Both the position numbers and the translations under genes were made by a program. Shown here in pieces: positions 56,995-64,000 of a stretch of 64,000 bases of DNA. The notes under the pieces were generated by a model. That model was given only the letters and a program-made list of their open reading frames with translations. It was not told the origin of the DNA and did not search any database. This DNA comes from CAYNKA01 sp964397655. GTDB lineage: Bacteria; Spirochaetota; Spirochaetia; DTKZ01. The DNA is taken from assembly GCA_964397655.1 (NCBI GenBank), contig CAYNKA010000003.1, positions 345,513-409,512 on the forward strand, in the 5' to 3' direction. The stretch's first letter is position 1. The number at the start of each line of letters is the position of its first letter.

Positions 56995-57603
56995 ATGAAG
57001 AAGAAATCCGAAAGCCGGGACGGAAAAACCCTACCCCTCGTGGTTTGCGACGAACGGGGAAACTTCCTCTTTCTCTCCGCGACGAACGGAAAAGGCTTCG
57101 CGAAAAGCATCGAGCGCGGCGCCCTCTGGACCGTCCATCCCGATACGGACAAGCTCCTCCCGAACGACCGGGAAAACGCCCTCCTGAAAATAGAGGAACG
57201 GGAAGATTACTATTACGCGGAAATATCGCTCGTAGGCGGAAATCCCCCGCCTGCCGCGGAAAAGGAATCCGGCGGCAAAGCGGAGAAATGCGAGGAACTA
57301 TCGCCCCGGCCGGTCGACGCCCCGAAAGCCGATCCTGACATCCTGCTCGTCCTGGCGGAAATCGTGGCGCAGAGGAAACGCGACCTGCCGGAAGGCTCCT
57401 ACACCACCCACCTCTTCACATCCGGCATCGACAAAATCCGCAAAAAAACCGGCGAGGAGGCAGTGGAACTCATCCTCGCCCGCGAGCCCGGCGAGATCGT
57501 CTACGAGGCCGCGGACCTCATCTACCACCTGGTCGTCCTCCTCGAGGCCGAAGGCATCGGTCTCGACCGGGTCTTCGGCGAACTCGAAAAGAGGACGAAA
57601 TAA
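56995..57603 (+). CDS. hisE: Phosphoribosyl-ATP pyrophosphatase with degenerate HisI-like N-terminus
   Basis: Residues about 112-202 are a clear HisE domain: VLAEIVAQRKRDLPEGSYTT, IDKIRKKTGEEAVELILARE and YEAADLIYHLVVLLEAEGIG, the acidic MazG-type helices that bind Mg2+ and split phosphoribosyl-ATP. The first 85 residues (LPLVVCDERGNFLFLSATNG, SIERGALWTVHPDTDKLL) have the outline of the HisI cyclohydrolase of HisIE fusions, but the WSRSR-LWxKGExSG motif and the metal-binding Cys cluster are absent. This part is therefore unlikely to do the HisI reaction. GGAAGAAG precedes the ATG. Confidence 0.85.
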   Translation: MKKKSESRDGKTLPLVVCDERGNFLFLSATNGKGFAKSIERGALWTVHPDTDKLLPNDRENALLKIEEREDYYYAEISLVGGNPPPAAEKESGGKAEKCEELSPRPVDAPKADPDILLVLAEIVAQRKRDLPEGSYTTHLFTSGIDKIRKKTGEEAVELILAREPGEIVYEAADLIYHLVVLLEAEGIGLDRVFGELEKRTK

Positions 57604-57606
57604 TAA

Positions 57607-57634
57607 GCCTCCGCCGTCAAAGGCGGAGGCTTTT
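57607..57634. terminator. Rho-independent terminator after hisE, shared with leuB
   Basis: GCCTCCGCC (57607-57615), loop GTCAAA, GGCGGAGGC (57622-57630), TTTT. It lies between convergent hisE and leuB; the T-run serves the plus strand. Confidence 0.8.
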
Positions 57635-57651
57635 CTGAACGAAAACGGCTA

Positions 57652-58761
57652 TTATTTCGGGCGGAGTTCCTGCGCGATGAGGGTTCCCATTTCCTCCGTC
57701 CCCACTTGCCTGCAGCCCTCGGACATGATGTCCGCGGTCCTGTAGCCCTTGTCGAGGACGCGGGAGATCGAGCCGAAGATCGCGTCGTATGCCTCGTCCA
57801 GACCGAAGGTGTACTTGAGCATCATCGCGGCGGAGAGGATTTGGGCGATCGGGTTGGCTATCCCCTTGCCAGCGATGTCGGGGGCGCTTCCGCCGGCAGG
57901 TTCGTAAAGGCCGAAGACGCGCCCCTTCGCACCGCCCGCCTCGCGGTTCAGGCTCGCGCTCGGAAGCATGCCGAGGGAACCGGTGATCATGGCCGCCTCG
58001 TCCGAGAGGATGTCCCCGAACATGTTGCCGCAGAGGAGGACGTCGAACTGTCTCGGATTCTTCACGAGCTGCATCGCCGCGTTGTCCACGTACAAATGCG
58101 AAAGCGCGACGTCAGGATAATCCTTCGCGACCGCAGTAACGATTTCCCTCCAAAAGACCATCGTCGTCAGCACGTTCGCCTTGTCGATGGAAACGACCTT
58201 CTTTCCGCGGAGCCTTGCGGTCTCGAAGGCGGTCCGGGCAATCCGTTCGATTTCCTTGCGCGTATAGGCCATGGTGTCGTAGGCGCGCTCCTCCGTCCCC
58301 GAACCTTCACGGCCCTTGGGCTTTCCGAAGTAGATGTCGCCGGTGAGCTCCCGGATAACGAGCACGTCGAATCCCTCTCCCACGATTTCCGCCTTGAGGG
58401 GGGAAGCCGCCTTGAGCTGGGGAAAGACGATGGCGGGACGGAGGTTCGCGTAGAGGTCGAACATCTTCCTGAGCGGAAGAAGGGCCGCCCGTTCCGGCTG
58501 TTCGGCAGGGGGAAGTTTTTCCCACTTGGGACCGCCCACCGAACCGAAGAGGATCGCGTCCGAGGCTTTACAGGTCTCCACCGTCCTGTCGGGGAGCGCC
58601 TTGCCGTGCTTGTCTATCGCGATGCCTCCGACGTCCTCCGGGGAGAATTCGCAGGCGAATCCGAAGGCCTTCGAGGCCGCTTCGAGCACCTTTTCCGCTT
58701 CTCGCATGACCTCGGGCCCGATCCCGTCGCCCGCCAGAACCGCTATCTTGAATGCATCCAT
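57652..58761 (-). CDS. leuB: 3-isopropylmalate dehydrogenase
   Basis: The 369-residue protein begins KIAVLAGDGIGPEVMREAEK and has the LeuB-specific ELTGDIYFGKPKGREG, substrate Arg residues in LPLRKMFDLYANLRPA, ICDH-type VLLCGNMFGDILSDEAAMIT with the metal Asp residues, and GLYEPAGGSAPDIAGKGIANP. It oxidises and decarboxylates 3-isopropylmalate with NAD+ in leucine synthesis. AGGAG lies before ATG 58761. No other leu gene is adjacent. Confidence 0.96.
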   Translation of the reverse strand: MDAFKIAVLAGDGIGPEVMREAEKVLEAASKAFGFACEFSPEDVGGIAIDKHGKALPDRTVETCKASDAILFGSVGGPKWEKLPPAEQPERAALLPLRKMFDLYANLRPAIVFPQLKAASPLKAEIVGEGFDVLVIRELTGDIYFGKPKGREGSGTEERAYDTMAYTRKEIERIARTAFETARLRGKKVVSIDKANVLTTMVFWREIVTAVAKDYPDVALSHLYVDNAAMQLVKNPRQFDVLLCGNMFGDILSDEAAMITGSLGMLPSASLNREAGGAKGRVFGLYEPAGGSAPDIAGKGIANPIAQILSAAMMLKYTFGLDEAYDAIFGSISRVLDKGYRTADIMSEGCRQVGTEEMGTLIAQELRPK

Positions 58762-58796
58762 GATCCGTATCTCCTGTTTTCAGATAAGGTAGATGC

Positions 58797-58825
58797 ATTG
58801 TAAAGGGCGGCGGCGAGAAACGCAA
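58797..58825 (-). promoter_or_regulatory. Candidate promoter of leuB
   Basis: On the minus strand: TTGCGT (58825-58820), 17 nt, TACAAT (58802-58797); leader about 30 nt with AGGAG before the ATG. Confidence 0.55.
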
Positions 58826-58839
58826 GGATTCGTTCGGTG

Positions 58840-58876
58840 AAAAAAATCGGACCGCCGCCCGATAGAACGGCGGCGG
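58840..58876 (-). terminator. Rho-independent terminator of the DUF2892 gene
   Basis: On the minus strand: CCGCCGCC (58876-58869), 9-nt loop, GGCGGCGG (58859-58852), then TCCGATTTTTTT. It lies 12 nt after the DUF2892 stop. Confidence 0.75.
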
Positions 58877-58887
58877 CAGGAAAATCG

Positions 58888-59088
58888 CTATTTCTTTTTC
58901 GTGTCGATCTTGAACGGTACGTAGAGGGGACAGAACCTCACGATCGCGGTGAGCAGAAATACGCCCGCGAGAACCCCGAGCACGATCGCGGCCGTGCCCT
59001 TCACCGTCTCGGTCGCGACAAGCGCCGCGAAAAAGACCGCCAGAACGATGCGGACGATCCTATCCAGGGAGCCGACATTGCATTTCAT
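58888..59088 (-). CDS. DUF2892 (YgaP-like membrane domain) small protein
   Basis: The 66-residue protein reads MKCNVGSLDRIVRIVLAVFF with two membrane helices and FCPLYVPFKIDTKKK at the end, the complete DUF2892 pattern including the NVGxxDRxxR start and the Cys-Pro-Leu-Tyr after helix two. The same domain forms the membrane part of the rhodanese YgaP. Function as a free-standing protein is unknown. AAGGAGG precedes two adjacent ATG codons (59091 and 59088); the second gives better spacing and family fit. Confidence 0.85.
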   Translation of the reverse strand: MKCNVGSLDRIVRIVLAVFFAALVATETVKGTAAIVLGVLAGVFLLTAIVRFCPLYVPFKIDTKKK

Positions 59089-59153
59089 CATTGTGCCTCC
59101 TTGGAAAATATGCCTAAATTCCCGACCGGGGTCAAACCGGCCCCCCTGAGGCC

Positions 59154-59166
59154 TTCCTCCGTCCCC
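59154..59166 (-). repeat. 13-mer GGGGACGGAGGAA, copy 2
   Basis: Exact copy downstream of the methylglyoxal synthase stop. Others are at 57691-57703 (within leuB, same orientation), 59704-59716 and, in the opposite orientation, 63640-63652; a one-base variant is at 59768-59780. Confidence 0.6.
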
Positions 59167-59181
59167 TTAACTCACTCCGCC

Positions 59182-59661
59182 TCAGCCCGCCCCGGAAGGA
59201 AGCGCGCGTCCGATATATCCGCTGAAATCGGATGCCCTCAAGCGGTAATCTTCGTGAAAAAGCGGTGAAGAGATAAGAAAGTCCGCGGTCGATCGGTTGC
59301 AGGCCGTCGGAACATTGTAGAGGACCGCGAGCCGGAGGAGAGCCTTCACGTCGACGTCGTGAGGCTGCGGTTCCATGGGGTCCCAGAGGAAGATGAGGAT
59401 GTCCACCCCGCCGTCCGCGATCATGGCGCCGAGCTGCTGATCCCCTCCGAGAGGTCCCGACTTGAGGAGCGTGATGTCCAAGGAAAGGACGAGTCCGTCC
59501 TCCTCCATGCGGCGCTTCACGGTCTCTTCCACGATGCGCCCCGTGGTTCCCGTGCAGAAAAGCTTATGATTTCCGAGCGTCCTATAGTTATAGGCAACCC
59601 ATTCGGCCAAATCCGTTTTCCGGTTGTCGTGAGCCACCAGGCCGATTCTTTTTTGTTTCAT
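59182..59661 (-). CDS. mgsA: Methylglyoxal synthase
   Basis: From ATG 59661 the protein is 159 residues: IGLVAHDNRKTDLAEWVAYN, the phosphate loop CTGTTGRIVEE, SGPLGGDQQLGAMI with the catalytic Asp, FLWDPMEPQPHDVDVKALLR and VLYNVPTACNRSTADFLIS. MgsA converts dihydroxyacetone phosphate to methylglyoxal, a phosphate-releasing bypass of lower glycolysis. No ribosome site is present; a TATACT box lies 6 nt before the ATG. An upstream in-frame start would give a 64-residue extension not found in the family. Copies of a GGGGACGGAGGAA word flank the gene on both sides. Confidence 0.94.
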   Translation of the reverse strand: MKQKRIGLVAHDNRKTDLAEWVAYNYRTLGNHKLFCTGTTGRIVEETVKRRMEEDGLVLSLDITLLKSGPLGGDQQLGAMIADGGVDILIFLWDPMEPQPHDVDVKALLRLAVLYNVPTACNRSTADFLISSPLFHEDYRLRASDFSGYIGRALPSGAG

Positions 59662-59667
59662 GGGGAT

Positions 59668-59673
59668 AGTATA
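59668..59673 (-). promoter_or_regulatory. -10 box of a candidate leaderless mgsA promoter
   Basis: TATACT on the minus strand, 6 nt before ATG 59661. No convincing -35 was found at 16-18 nt. Confidence 0.4.
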
Positions 59674-59703
59674 TACGGCGGACGGTAAAATTCCTGGAAA
59701 TAC

Positions 59704-59716
59704 TTCCTCCGTCCCC
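59704..59716 (-). repeat. 13-mer GGGGACGGAGGAA, copy 3
   Basis: Exact copy in the gap upstream of mgsA, followed at 59768-59780 by a copy with one changed base next to the ABC ATPase stop. Confidence 0.6.
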
Positions 59717-59782
59717 GTAAAATTGTCGGAAAGCTCTTCCCGATTCTTGGCCTTTCCCGTCTCGCCCTTTCTCCGTCCCCGC

Positions 59783-60583
59783 CTAGAGCGCCAGCATGGT
59801 CCTGTCGGACAAGGCATGGCCGGCGCGGTCGTTGAAAAGCTCCACCAGTTCAAGCGGGGTCATATCGCTCCGCTCCCGGCCGTTTATGTCCAAAACCAGC
59901 CGCCCCGAGTCCATCATGATCGTGCGGTTCCCGAAGCCGAGCGCGATGCTCATATTGTGCGTGATCATGAGGGCTGTAAGACCGTTCTCCGCGATGATCT
60001 GCCGGGTGATTTCCAGAACCTTTACCGATGTCGCGGGATCGAGGGCAGCGGTATGTTCGTCCAGAAGGAGCAGCTTGGGTTTGGCGATGGTCGCCATGAG
60101 GAGCGACGCGGCCTGTCTTTGCCCTCCGGAGAGCAGGCCCATCTTGGTCTTCATCCTATGCTCGAGGCCGAGGTCGAGGCGGGCGAGCAGTTCACGGAAA
60201 TATGCCGAGTCTCTTCGGTTCACCGCGAAGAACGACTTGGATGCGTTGCGCGTATAGGCCATGGCGAGGTTTTCCTCGATCGTCATGCTGGGCGCCGTCC
60301 CGCGCAGGGGGTTCTGGAAGAGGCAGCCGATGTCCACGGCCCGCTTGTATTCCTTGAGATAGGTGATGTCCTTGCCGTCCAGGACGATCCTGCCTCGGTC
60401 CGGCAGGAATTTGCCGAGGATTGCGTTGAAGAGCGTGGACTTTCCCGCGCCGTTCGATCCGAGGATCGTGATGAAATCGCCCCGCTCCGCTTCCAGCGAA
60501 AAGTCGTCCAGGGCGGTCTTCTCGTTGGGACTGCCCTCCTCGAAGCGTTTGGTGAGATGGCTTATCGAAAGTTGTACGCTCAT
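59783..60583 (-). CDS. ABC transporter ATP-binding protein
   Basis: The 266-residue ATPase has Walker A GSNGAGKSTLFN, Q-loop FQNPLRGTAPSMTIEENLAM, signature LLSGGQRQAASLL, Walker B PKLLLLDEHTAALDP and the switch His in LMITHNMS. It is of the type paired with ABC_sub_bind binding proteins and a BPD_transp_2 permease. The start ATG 60583 overlaps the permease stop. It powers uptake by the preceding permease and lipoprotein. Its position as last gene of the operon after ldh is clear. Confidence 0.93.
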   Translation of the reverse strand: MSVQLSISHLTKRFEEGSPNEKTALDDFSLEAERGDFITILGSNGAGKSTLFNAILGKFLPDRGRIVLDGKDITYLKEYKRAVDIGCLFQNPLRGTAPSMTIEENLAMAYTRNASKSFFAVNRRDSAYFRELLARLDLGLEHRMKTKMGLLSGGQRQAASLLMATIAKPKLLLLDEHTAALDPATSVKVLEITRQIIAENGLTALMITHNMSIALGFGNRTIMMDSGRLVLDINGRERSDMTPLELVELFNDRAGHALSDRTMLAL

Positions 60584-61527
60584 CGTCCTCCGTCCCTTTC
60601 TCCCGCGCGCCTTTTCCCCCAGGCGACGGACTTGCTTCTTATCAGCGGCAGCACCAGGGCCGCGGTGACGATCAGGGCCGAGAGCAGCTTGACCGTGTAG
60701 CTCGGCATGTCGATCTGATAGGCCGCCTGCAGGATGATCCTGTAGACTTCAGAGCCGACGACTGCGGAAACGAGGCCCAGGGTCACGCCCCTCCTGCCGA
60801 AAAGGGCCTGTCCGATGATCACCGAGGCGAGGCCCACCACGAGCATGCCGCTTCCGTTGCCGAGGTCGGCGTACCGCTGCAGCTGGCAGAGCATGGAGCC
60901 GGACAGGGCGACGAGACCGTTCGCGATCATGATCCCGACGGTGCGGGTGAGATCCGCGTTGATGGAGGAAGACCGGACCATCTCCTCGTTGTCCCCCGTG
61001 GCCCTGATGGCGATCCCCGCCCTCGTCTTGAAAAAGACGGCAAGGAAGACCACGCACACTGCCGCTACGAGGGCGGAGAGCAGCAGCGACGAGACGTCGC
61101 CGTTGTCGACGGCTGCGAACATCTTGTACACCGTCCTGCTCGCGGCGGGGACGAGGACGCCACTCTCGTTGGCCTTCATACTCTGCAGATAGAGGTTGGA
61201 TTGGCCGCCCAGCACCGCGTAATTGACGGTGTAAAGGCCGGTCATGGTGAGGATGCCCGACAGGATGGGATTGATGCGCAGCCTCGTCTGCAGGAACCCC
61301 GTGACCAGCCCGGCCAGCATACCGGCCGCGGTGCCGGCGAACAAGGCAAGAACGGGATGTCCCGCCACCGTGACCACTGCGCAGACCGTCATGCCGAAGA
61401 CGAAGCTTCCGTCGATGGTCAGGTCGGGAGTGTTGAGGATGCGGAAGGCGATGAAGACGCCCAAGGCCATGGGAGCGTAGACCGTTCCCTGGCCTAAGGC
61501 GGATATCAGCATGTCGAAATAGAGCAT
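60580..61527 (-). CDS. ABC transporter permease (BPD_transp_2 family)
   Basis: The 315-residue protein has eight to nine membrane helices: QGTVYAPMALGVFIAFRILN, TPDLTIDGSFVFGMTVCAVV, GIAIRATGDNEEMVRSSSIN and RTVGIMIANGLVALSGSMLC. The RATGDNxEMVRSSSI stretch is the conserved cytoplasmic coupling loop of this subgroup. It forms the import channel with the neighbouring ATPase and lipoprotein. Start 61527 has CGGAG very close; stop overlaps the ATPase start. Confidence 0.9.
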   Translation of the reverse strand: MLYFDMLISALGQGTVYAPMALGVFIAFRILNTPDLTIDGSFVFGMTVCAVVTVAGHPVLALFAGTAAGMLAGLVTGFLQTRLRINPILSGILTMTGLYTVNYAVLGGQSNLYLQSMKANESGVLVPAASRTVYKMFAAVDNGDVSSLLLSALVAAVCVVFLAVFFKTRAGIAIRATGDNEEMVRSSSINADLTRTVGIMIANGLVALSGSMLCQLQRYADLGNGSGMLVVGLASVIIGQALFGRRGVTLGLVSAVVGSEVYRIILQAAYQIDMPSYTVKLLSALIVTAALVLPLIRSKSVAWGKRRAGERDGGR

Positions 61528-61536
61528 ACTCCGAAT

Positions 61537-62562
61537 CTACTTGCCGAAGTGGCTGGTGCCGTCTTTCTCCACCAGTACCTTGTAGCTCTTGAGAACGCCG
61601 TCGCCCAGCTTCAGCTTGAGCCTGTCCGCGGCTTTGAGGTTTACGAATTTGGCATAGTCGCTGAGCGTCTCGTAGGGAAGAGCCGACGGCGCGGTGCCTC
61701 CGGCCACTTTCAGCACCATGGCAGCTACTTGTTTGCCGAGCTGGACATAGTCGATGCCGATGGTCGCGAGTCCTCCGTCGGCCACCATGGAATCCGCGCC
61801 GCAGTAGATGGGGATGCCCTTGGCGTAGGCGGCGTCGGTGTAGGCGGGCATGGCGGAGGCGATCGTGTTGTCGTTCCCCGTGTAGAGGGCGTCCACGCCC
61901 TTGGACAGCAGGTTGTTCACCGCGGCTTGAAGGTCCGTCACCGCGGCGAGGGAGGCTTCCTCGAAGGCGATGCCGTTCTTCGTGCAGTAGTCCTTTGCGG
62001 CCTTGATGGTCGAAACGGAATTGGTCTCGCTCGATGTGTAGAGGAAGCCGATTTTCTTATACTTCGGCTGGAAATCGGAGACGAGCTTCACGATCTCGGC
62101 CGAGGGGATGCTGTTGGAGACCCCGGTGATGTTCTTGCTGTCCTCGCCGGTCAGGCCAGCGGCCACGGGATTGGAAACCGCGGCGAACACGATGGGAACG
62201 CCGGTGCCGCCGAACACGCTCTTGGCGCTCTGGGCGCTCGGCGTGGCGATCGGAACGACGATGCCCGCTCCCTTGCTCTTCTCGTTCTGGAAGATCGTCG
62301 CGAGGGAAGAAGTGTCGCCGTGAGCGTCCTGGGTGACGATCTCGAAATCACGCCCCGAGGCTTTGAGCTCGGCGACGATGGTTTCGCGGATCTGGTCCAA
62401 GGACTTGTGGCTCATGGGCTGCACGATGGCCACCCGGATCTTCGCGGCAACGGTTTTCGCGGAGGTCTCTTTCGCCTCCTGTTTGCCCGAGCAGCCGGCC
62501 GCAAGGCCGATCACCAAGGCGGCGGTGAGAACCGAGGAAACAATGCGTGTGCCTATTCTCAT
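61537..62562 (-). CDS. ABC transporter substrate-binding lipoprotein (ABC_sub_bind, TrpX-like)
   Basis: From ATG 62562 (GAGGAG six nucleotides upstream) the product is 341 residues with a lipobox, LVIGLAAGCSG. The body has the family pattern IRVAIVQPMSHKSLDQIRET, IVPIATPSAQSAKSVF, PIVFAAVSNPVAAGL, NITGVSNSIPSAEIVKL and GADSMVADGGLATIGIDYVQ. Such lipoproteins, found in spirochaetes and Firmicutes, bind aromatic amino acids in some cases (TrpX), but the ligand here is unknown. Permease and ATPase genes follow. Confidence 0.9.
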   Translation of the reverse strand: MRIGTRIVSSVLTAALVIGLAAGCSGKQEAKETSAKTVAAKIRVAIVQPMSHKSLDQIRETIVAELKASGRDFEIVTQDAHGDTSSLATIFQNEKSKGAGIVVPIATPSAQSAKSVFGGTGVPIVFAAVSNPVAAGLTGEDSKNITGVSNSIPSAEIVKLVSDFQPKYKKIGFLYTSSETNSVSTIKAAKDYCTKNGIAFEEASLAAVTDLQAAVNNLLSKGVDALYTGNDNTIASAMPAYTDAAYAKGIPIYCGADSMVADGGLATIGIDYVQLGKQVAAMVLKVAGGTAPSALPYETLSDYAKFVNLKAADRLKLKLGDGVLKSYKVLVEKDGTSHFGK

Positions 62563-62588
62563 GTGATACTCCTCTTTTCCGATTGCAG

Positions 62589-63536
62589 TCATTGAATCGT
62601 ACTCGACGGCTCGATCTCCTCGGCCATCGCGATATGCTTGCGAATGATATCGCAGGATGCCTTCAACTGAGTGAGTTCTTCCCTTTCGAGCGGCAGCTCG
62701 ACGACCGCTTCGATCCCGCCCCGTCCGACCACACAGGGTACCCCGCAGTGGACGTCCCGCCGACCGTACTCGCCTTCGAGAAGGACCGAAAGCGGCAGAA
62801 CCCTCTTCTCGTCAAGGAGGATCGAGCGGCAGAGCACCGAAAGCACTTGGCCGATCCCGAACTCCGTGGAACCCTTTCCGTTGATGATGTCCATGCCCGC
62901 GAGATGCGTGCGCTCGACGAGGGCAGCCTTGTCGAGTTTTCGGAAAGCTTCGAAGGGCCTTCCCCCGATGCTGATCTGAGAGAACGGAATCATCGATGAG
63001 TCGCCGTGTTCCCCCAGGCAATAGGCCCTGACGTCCGCACGGCCGAGGCCCGTCTCTTCGGACAACAGGCGAACGAGGCGCGCAGTGTCCAGCAAGGTCC
63101 CTGTCCCGAAGGCCCTGGACCGAGGCAGCCCCAATCCCTTCCGGACGTAGTCCGCCACGATGTCCGCCGGGTTCGTGATGGTAACGACGATCCCGCCGAG
63201 ATTCATCGGCTTGAGCACGCCAAGGAGTCCGTGGAGCATCCTGACCGAGTTCCCCAACAGGTCGAGCCTCGTCTGCCCCGGCTTCCGCGGTTCGCCGACC
63301 GCGACGACCACGATGTCGGCGTCGGCGCAGTCCTCATAGGAACCGGCCCGCACCCGGGGTGAAGAAGGCGGAAACGACAGAGCGTCCGAAACGTCGAGGG
63401 CCTGGGCCCTGGCCTTGGTCTCGTCGAGATCGATCAGCACGATCTCGCGGCACACGCCGCCTGCGGCCAAGGCCATCGCGCAGTGCGATCCGACATGACC
63501 CGCTCCGATGATGGCGATCTTCCCTTTGTTGCTCAT
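62589..63536 (-). CDS. L-lactate/malate dehydrogenase family protein with Arg at the specificity site
   Basis: The 315-residue protein has the NAD motif IAIIGAGHVGSHCAMALA with the Asp of VLIDLDE, GTLLDTARLVRLLSEETGL, and the catalytic pair in LGEHGDSSM. The mobile loop reads VGEPRKPGQTRLDLLGN: the residue before KPG, Gln102 in lactate dehydrogenases, is Arg, as in malate dehydrogenases of this superfamily. So oxaloacetate/malate or another dicarboxylic 2-oxoacid may be the substrate. Two adjacent ATG codons (63539, 63536) are possible. It leads an operon with an ABC importer. Confidence 0.88.
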   Translation of the reverse strand: MSNKGKIAIIGAGHVGSHCAMALAAGGVCREIVLIDLDETKARAQALDVSDALSFPPSSPRVRAGSYEDCADADIVVVAVGEPRKPGQTRLDLLGNSVRMLHGLLGVLKPMNLGGIVVTITNPADIVADYVRKGLGLPRSRAFGTGTLLDTARLVRLLSEETGLGRADVRAYCLGEHGDSSMIPFSQISIGGRPFEAFRKLDKAALVERTHLAGMDIINGKGSTEFGIGQVLSVLCRSILLDEKRVLPLSVLLEGEYGRRDVHCGVPCVVGRGGIEAVVELPLEREELTQLKASCDIIRKHIAMAEEIEPSSTIQ

Positions 63537-63594
63537 CATTCCTGCCTTTCCCGAATGCCCATGTTTCTACATAACAGAACAAATAATTCACTCG

Positions 63595-63623
63595 ACTATA
63601 CCGGGCTGAAAGGCAAGCGTCAA
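63595..63623 (-). promoter_or_regulatory. Strong candidate promoter of the dehydrogenase-ABC operon
   Basis: On the minus strand: TTGACG (63623-63618), exactly 17 nt, TATAGT (63600-63595); each hexamer matches 5 of 6 bases. Leader about 50 nt. Confidence 0.65.
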
Positions 63624-63629
63624 GCACAT

Positions 63630-63860
63630 CTATCCGATTGGGGACGGAGGAAGCTCGGATACGAAAAAACTGCTATTCGACTTCTCTTCCTTCAGCACGA
63701 CGGCCCCGAGCTGCTCGTCCCATTCACACGAGAAGGGAATCGTCTTTTCCGGGACGGCTATTTTGAAGAATTTCATGAAGGAACCGATGTTGATTTCCAC
63801 CTGTGTCTTCACCTCGCCCGAACGACGGAACTTGTAGGAGTGCGGCAGCTCCTTTTCCAC
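63630..63860 (-). CDS. Unrecognised small ORF, possibly a truncated gene
   Basis: The 76-residue frame from GTG 63860 reads VEKELPHSYKFRRSGEVKTQ, VEINIGSFMKFFKIAVPEKT and ends SELPPSPIG. I do not recognise it. Codon use looks like real coding sequence (wobble GC-rich) down to about residue 70, while the last residues are formed by the GGGGACGGAGGAA repeat word (63640-63652), which may have replaced the natural C-terminus. There is no ribosome site at the GTG; the frame opens only after TAA near 63893. Probably a fragment. Confidence 0.3.
   Translation of the reverse strand: MEKELPHSYKFRRSGEVKTQVEINIGSFMKFFKIAVPEKTIPFSCEWDEQLGAVVLKEEKSNSSFFVSELPPSPIG
63640..63652 (+). repeat. 13-mer GGGGACGGAGGAA, copy 4 (opposite orientation)
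   Basis: Exact copy on the plus strand, inside the 3' end of the small ORF at 63630 and 17 nt before the -35 of the dehydrogenase promoter. Confidence 0.6.
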
Positions 63861-63974
63861 CGGTTTGACCGGGATCTGCCTCGTTAAAGATTCTTAAGCA
63901 ACCGGACTCAGGTGAGTAAAAACGGCGTACAAAGCAGAGGAGCAATCAGTTTCAAAACCGGAGAAGGTCTTTCG

Positions 63975-64000
63975 ATGAGGCTGAAGTCAAGGTTGCGAAG
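63975..64000 (+). CDS. Start of a gene running off the right edge
   Basis: ATG 63975 follows GGAGAAGG by 7 nt and reads MRLKSRLR before the window ends. The basic N-terminus would fit a membrane protein. Nothing more can be said. Confidence 0.35.

Overview
The window comes from a diderm bacterium with a high-GC genome. TolC, an RND pump, an outer-membrane-type secretion signature and periplasmic binding proteins all imply an outer membrane. My best guess is a free-living, pigmented spirochaete (Spirochaetota). This rests on the carotenoid genes, the style of the signalling genes, the mixed catabolic repertoire and general resemblance; no rRNA or other decisive marker is present. There are no rRNA or tRNA genes, CRISPR arrays or complete insertion sequences that I can see.

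Layout. 1-1689 (minus): a small-protein operon DUF2141, HIT, VOC, VOC. 1886-5686: carotenoid genes, two overlapping CrtI-type desaturases on plus and a fused lycopene cyclase on minus. 5731-6584: a flavin-binding PNPOx-like protein and a LapA-like membrane protein. 6578-10660: a decayed uppP copy, a three-gene sensory operon (periplasmic binding protein, histidine kinase, single-domain response regulator) and the intact uppP. 10686-14433: Tam methyltransferase, YwbE, DinB, an AroE-like dehydrogenase, a HAD-GNAT fusion and an interrupted gene. 14520-19890: a large hybrid histidine kinase with an HD-GYP response regulator. 19887-22024 (minus): MFS/GPH transporter and RecO. 22240-31840: an efflux operon led by a regulator made of two TetR units, then TolC, adaptor, RND pump, PG0541-like protein and a U32 protein. 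31884-48821 (minus): one gene of 5,645 codons for a secreted repeat protein. 49026-55058: a coiled-coil protein, then a regulon of SDR, GntR regulator, TRAP transporter and IolB. 55190-58761: a response regulator, a Fur-family regulator, HisA, HisE and LeuB. 58888-64000: DUF2892, methylglyoxal synthase, and an operon of a lactate/malate-type dehydrogenase with an ABC transporter, plus gene fragments at the right edge.

How the genes work together. The desaturases and the cyclase would turn phytoene into a cyclised pigment, with precursor genes elsewhere. The GntR regulator probably controls uptake by the TRAP system and catabolism by IolB and the SDR: similar palindromes with TGGT/ACCA arms lie at the SDR/GntR divergent region and at the TRAP promoter. 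The double TetR has its own -35/-10 and a 20-bp operator-like palindrome in front of the efflux operon.

Features that stand out are: a recurrent promoter layout placing the -10 box about 6-7 nt before ATG (probable leaderless mRNAs); a tandem TetR whose only well-placed start codon is AUA; the giant repeat protein with a 472-bp exact internal duplication; a uppP pseudogene that decayed from a formerly functional paralogue; a HisE protein with a HisI-like N-terminus lacking the catalytic motifs; and a 13-mer (GGGGACGGAGGAA) repeated in the last 7 kb. Promoter calls are hand-made matches to -35/-10 consensus, not measured sites.
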